This document shows positions 41,051 through 42,771 of a DNA stretch of 42,771 nt, piece by piece. The number at the start of each line of letters is the position of its first letter. The stretch's first letter is position 1. Made by a program: the position numbers and the translations under genes. Source of the stretch: a virus; the IMG/VR virus record IMGVR_UViG_3300033141_003386, positions 1 through 42,771 of that record; one strand, given 5' to 3'. The notes below the pieces were generated by a model that was not told where the DNA came from, did not search any database, and saw nothing but the letters and a program-made list of their open reading frames with translations.

Positions 41051-41260
41051 ATGATGAAGTGCGTTCTAACAGAACATGTAGAAACAATGCTGTTGTGTAT
41101 TGAGCCAGAAACAAAAGAGGAAGCCGTGCGACTCGTGCGATTGGGAATGAATTACCTGAGAGAACCAACGGATATTGAAGTGCATTTATTTAGAGATGGC
41201 GGTGTGTCGGGGTATCTGACCTTTCCGCTGAAAAAGGCGAGGCGCAGCATAATTGAATAA
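41051..41260 (+). CDS. Small hypothetical protein
   Basis: 69 residues; ATGs at 41051 and 41054, GAGGAG upstream. MMKCVLTEHVETMLLCIEPETKEEAVRLVRLGMNYL is a short alpha-beta protein; no family recognised. Follows the dockerin gene by ten bases and precedes dndC. Confidence 0.6.
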   Translation: MMKCVLTEHVETMLLCIEPETKEEAVRLVRLGMNYLREPTDIEVHLFRDGGVSGYLTFPLKKARRSIIE

Positions 41261-41273
41261 CGCGTGAACAGAA

Positions 41274-41294
41274 AAAGAACCTAATCGAAGGGTT
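41274..41294 (+). repeat. 21-bp direct repeat flanking dndC, copy before its start
   Basis: Lies in the 61-bp gap between the 69-residue gene ending at 41260 and the dndC start at 41322. It differs from 118-138 by one base (A for G in CCTRATC). Confidence 0.7.
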
Positions 41295-41321
41295 ACACAT
41301 TCCCTAAGGAGGAAAAACCCG

Positions 41322-42771
41322 ATGGGCGATAAACGCGTTAAATCAGAGCATGTTATTGGTCTAAACAGTTCCCATGATAGTGTCTTTGCCACTCGCTCCA
41401 TAGAAGATATCTACGCCGAGGTTGTTGGTCTCTACAAAAGCGACCGCCGTCACTGGGTAATTGGGTTCAGCGGTGGCAAGGACTCGACTGTTACGCTTCA
41501 GTTGGTTTGGGAAGCTCTGGCACGACTCCCAGAACATGAACGCACAAAGCCCATCCATGTCATTTTTAGCGATACCTTTGTTGAGGCTCCCGTCATCACA
41601 GCCTACATCGGAGGTATACTAGATAAGATCAATGCCGCAGCAAGCCAACAGAACATACCGATCACTGCTCACATTGTATTTCCGCGGCTACAAGATACCT
41701 TCTGGGTCAACATGATCGGGCGTGGTTATGCCGCACCGTATCGACGGTTTCGATGGTGCACAGATCGACTCAAGATACAGCCCGCCAACCGATTCATCGA
41801 AGAGAAGGTTGACCATCACGGCGAGGTCATACTGGTACTAGGCGTGCGTCGTGCCGAGAGTGCCACACGCGCACAGGTAATGAGTCTTCATCGTAAGCCC
41901 GGCGATCTCGTCTCGCGACATTCGTCGCTTCGAAGTGCGTGGGTCTACGCGCCCATTGAGTTCTTCACGACAGATGACGTTTGGAGTTACCTGCTTTCGG
42001 TTAGGTCGCCTTGGGGAGCAGACAACAAGCAACTTCTTGCAATGTACCGCAACGCTCAGGCAGGCGAGTGCCCCCTGGTGGTTGATACCACGACGCCGTC
42101 GTGTGGGAATAGTAGGTTCGGTTGCTGGACATGTACCGTTGTCGAGCGAGACAAGTCCATGGAAGCGATGATTGATAGTGGTGACGAATGGATGGAACCA
42201 TTGTTGGCGCTTCGAGACTGGCTTGCGAACACGCGCGATCCGGAATCAAAACATGAATACCGTGAAGTGCGCCGAAGAAATGGACGTATTCAGCAATGGG
42301 GCGAGAATCAGGATCGAATCGTCTGGGGGCCCTACAAACTTGAGATTCGGCGAGATATCCTCCGCCGACTCCTTCAGGCTCAGGAAAAAGTCCGCCAAAC
42401 GGGCCCAAATCCGGATCTGCAGCTTATTAGACTAGAAGAGCTTCATGAGATTCGCCGAATCTGGCGGGTTGAGGAAGGTGATTGGGAAGATTCCGTTCCT
42501 CGCATCTATAGGGAAGTAACCAAACAAGATATCGAGTGGGTTGAAGAGGATGCACCTGCATCAAGCGAACTTGATGATCGTGTACTTATCGAGGTATGTG
42601 CGGAGAAAGAGGTTCCTGTGGGGCTCATGCGAGAGTTGATCGATCTTCAACGAAAGTTGCAAGGGCTTGGGCGTCGGTATGGCGTACAGAACCAAATCGA
42701 GAAGATTCTCAAGAAGGACTGGCGTGACCCACAGAAGGTTTTGGCAGAGATAGGTTGGACACCAAACGGAG
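41322..42771 (+). CDS. dndC: DndC-like phosphorothioation sulfurtransferase, 5' part (runs off the right end)
   Basis: Start ATG at 41322, preceded by a strong AGGAGG. Through the circular joint it reads to a stop at 175-177, giving 504 residues, the usual DndC size. Residues 50-56 are SGGKDST, the PP-loop of the PAPS-reductase/ATP-pyrophosphatase fold. Cysteines at about 250, 261, 268 and 271 (the last three in CGNSRFGCWTC) match the 4Fe-4S ligands of DndC; a further Cys is at 146. In Dnd systems DndC activates DNA with ATP and passes on sulfur from DndA for phosphorothioate modification. No dndA, dndB, dndD or dndE is present, so a host Dnd/Ssp system or another use must be assumed. The gene is poor in GTAC compared with the phage, which suggests recent acquisition. 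A phage PAPS-reductase-like protein is the alternative name. Confidence 0.88.
   Translation, partial: MGDKRVKSEHVIGLNSSHDSVFATRSIEDIYAEVVGLYKSDRRHWVIGFSGGKDSTVTLQLVWEALARLPEHERTKPIHVIFSDTFVEAPVITAYIGGILDKINAAASQQNIPITAHIVFPRLQDTFWVNMIGRGYAAPYRRFRWCTDRLKIQPANRFIEEKVDHHGEVILVLGVRRAESATRAQVMSLHRKPGDLVSRHSSLRSAWVYAPIEFFTTDDVWSYLLSVRSPWGADNKQLLAMYRNAQAGECPLVVDTTTPSCGNSRFGCWTCTVVERDKSMEAMIDSGDEWMEPLLALRDWLANTRDPESKHEYREVRRRNGRIQQWGENQDRIVWGPYKLEIRRDILRRLLQAQEKVRQTGPNPDLQLIRLEELHEIRRIWRVEEGDWEDSVPRIYREVTKQDIEWVEEDAPASSELDDRVLIEVCAEKEVPVGLMRELIDLQRKLQGLGRRYGVQNQIEKILKKDWRDPQKVLAEIGWTPNG
42660..42771. repeat. Terminal redundancy, right copy
   Basis: Exact copy of bases 1-112. The dndC reading frame that starts at 41322 is in register here: 42660 is the first base of a codon, as is base 1. 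Joining the ends gives a circle of 42,659 bp. Confidence 0.95.

Overview
The window is one complete, circular genome of a temperate short-tailed bacteriophage (about 42.66 kb). It is shown linearised with a 112-bp overlap: bases 1-112 are identical to 42660-42771, and one gene (dndC) reads straight through the joint. The phage call rests on a full set of tailed-phage head genes (terminase small and large subunits, portal, scaffold, major capsid, decoration protein), two gp11-like adaptors and a nozzle-like tail protein, with no sheath, tube or recognisable tape measure. There is also a tyrosine integrase, an attP made of the 3' part of a tRNA-Arg(ACG), and an HTH repressor candidate. No DNA or RNA polymerase gene was found, so the phage probably borrows both from the host. 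The host cannot be named. It uses ordinary Shine-Dalgarno sites and sigma70-type promoters, and the phage carries a lipoprotein signal and a dockerin-like repeat of a kind common in Planctomycetota- and Hydrogenedentota-like genomes, which is only a weak hint.

Layout. (a) Minus strand, 28711 down to 3155: one long late operon. It runs terminases, portal, zinc-ribbon protein, scaffold, capsid, decoration, small proteins and a GT-A glycosyltransferase, adaptors, a nozzle with three LamG-like domains, large virion/ejection proteins, holin-like protein, M15 endolysin, then a radical SAM/SPASM enzyme and a GT4 glycosyltransferase. (b) 28712-28851: divergent promoters. (c) Plus strand, 28852-30621: small early genes separated by strong inverted repeats. 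(d) 30622-31194: a gene-free 570-bp gap between convergent genes, packed with 16 copies of the octamer CTGTACCC. (e) 31195-33625: integrase (minus), attP, a lipoprotein and an HTH repressor candidate (plus). (f) 33707 through the contig joint to 3103: plus-strand operon with a promoter, structured leader, two small HTH proteins, Cas4/RecB-like nuclease, RecT, an O-like initiator with the origin inside its gene, a DnaC-like loader, a resolvase-like nuclease, HNH nuclease, a dockerin-bearing secreted protein, dndC, several hypothetical genes and an MT-A70 methyltransferase. The two arms converge on a hairpin terminator at about 3108-3173.

How it works together. O and the DnaC-like loader probably recruit host helicase to lambda-like iterons, and RecT with the Fe-S nuclease supplies recombination. 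Integrase acts at attP in a host tRNA-Arg gene. MT-A70 and the DndC homologue are candidate DNA-modification functions. The radical SAM and the two glycosyltransferases suggest modification of a protein or surface sugar.

The least explained features are the CTGTACCC array, a duplicated two-hairpin element before terL and before the scaffold/capsid genes (identical loops, compensating stem changes), a set of long-stem leader elements, an orphan dndC flanked by short direct repeats, and the late radical SAM/glycosyltransferase pair.
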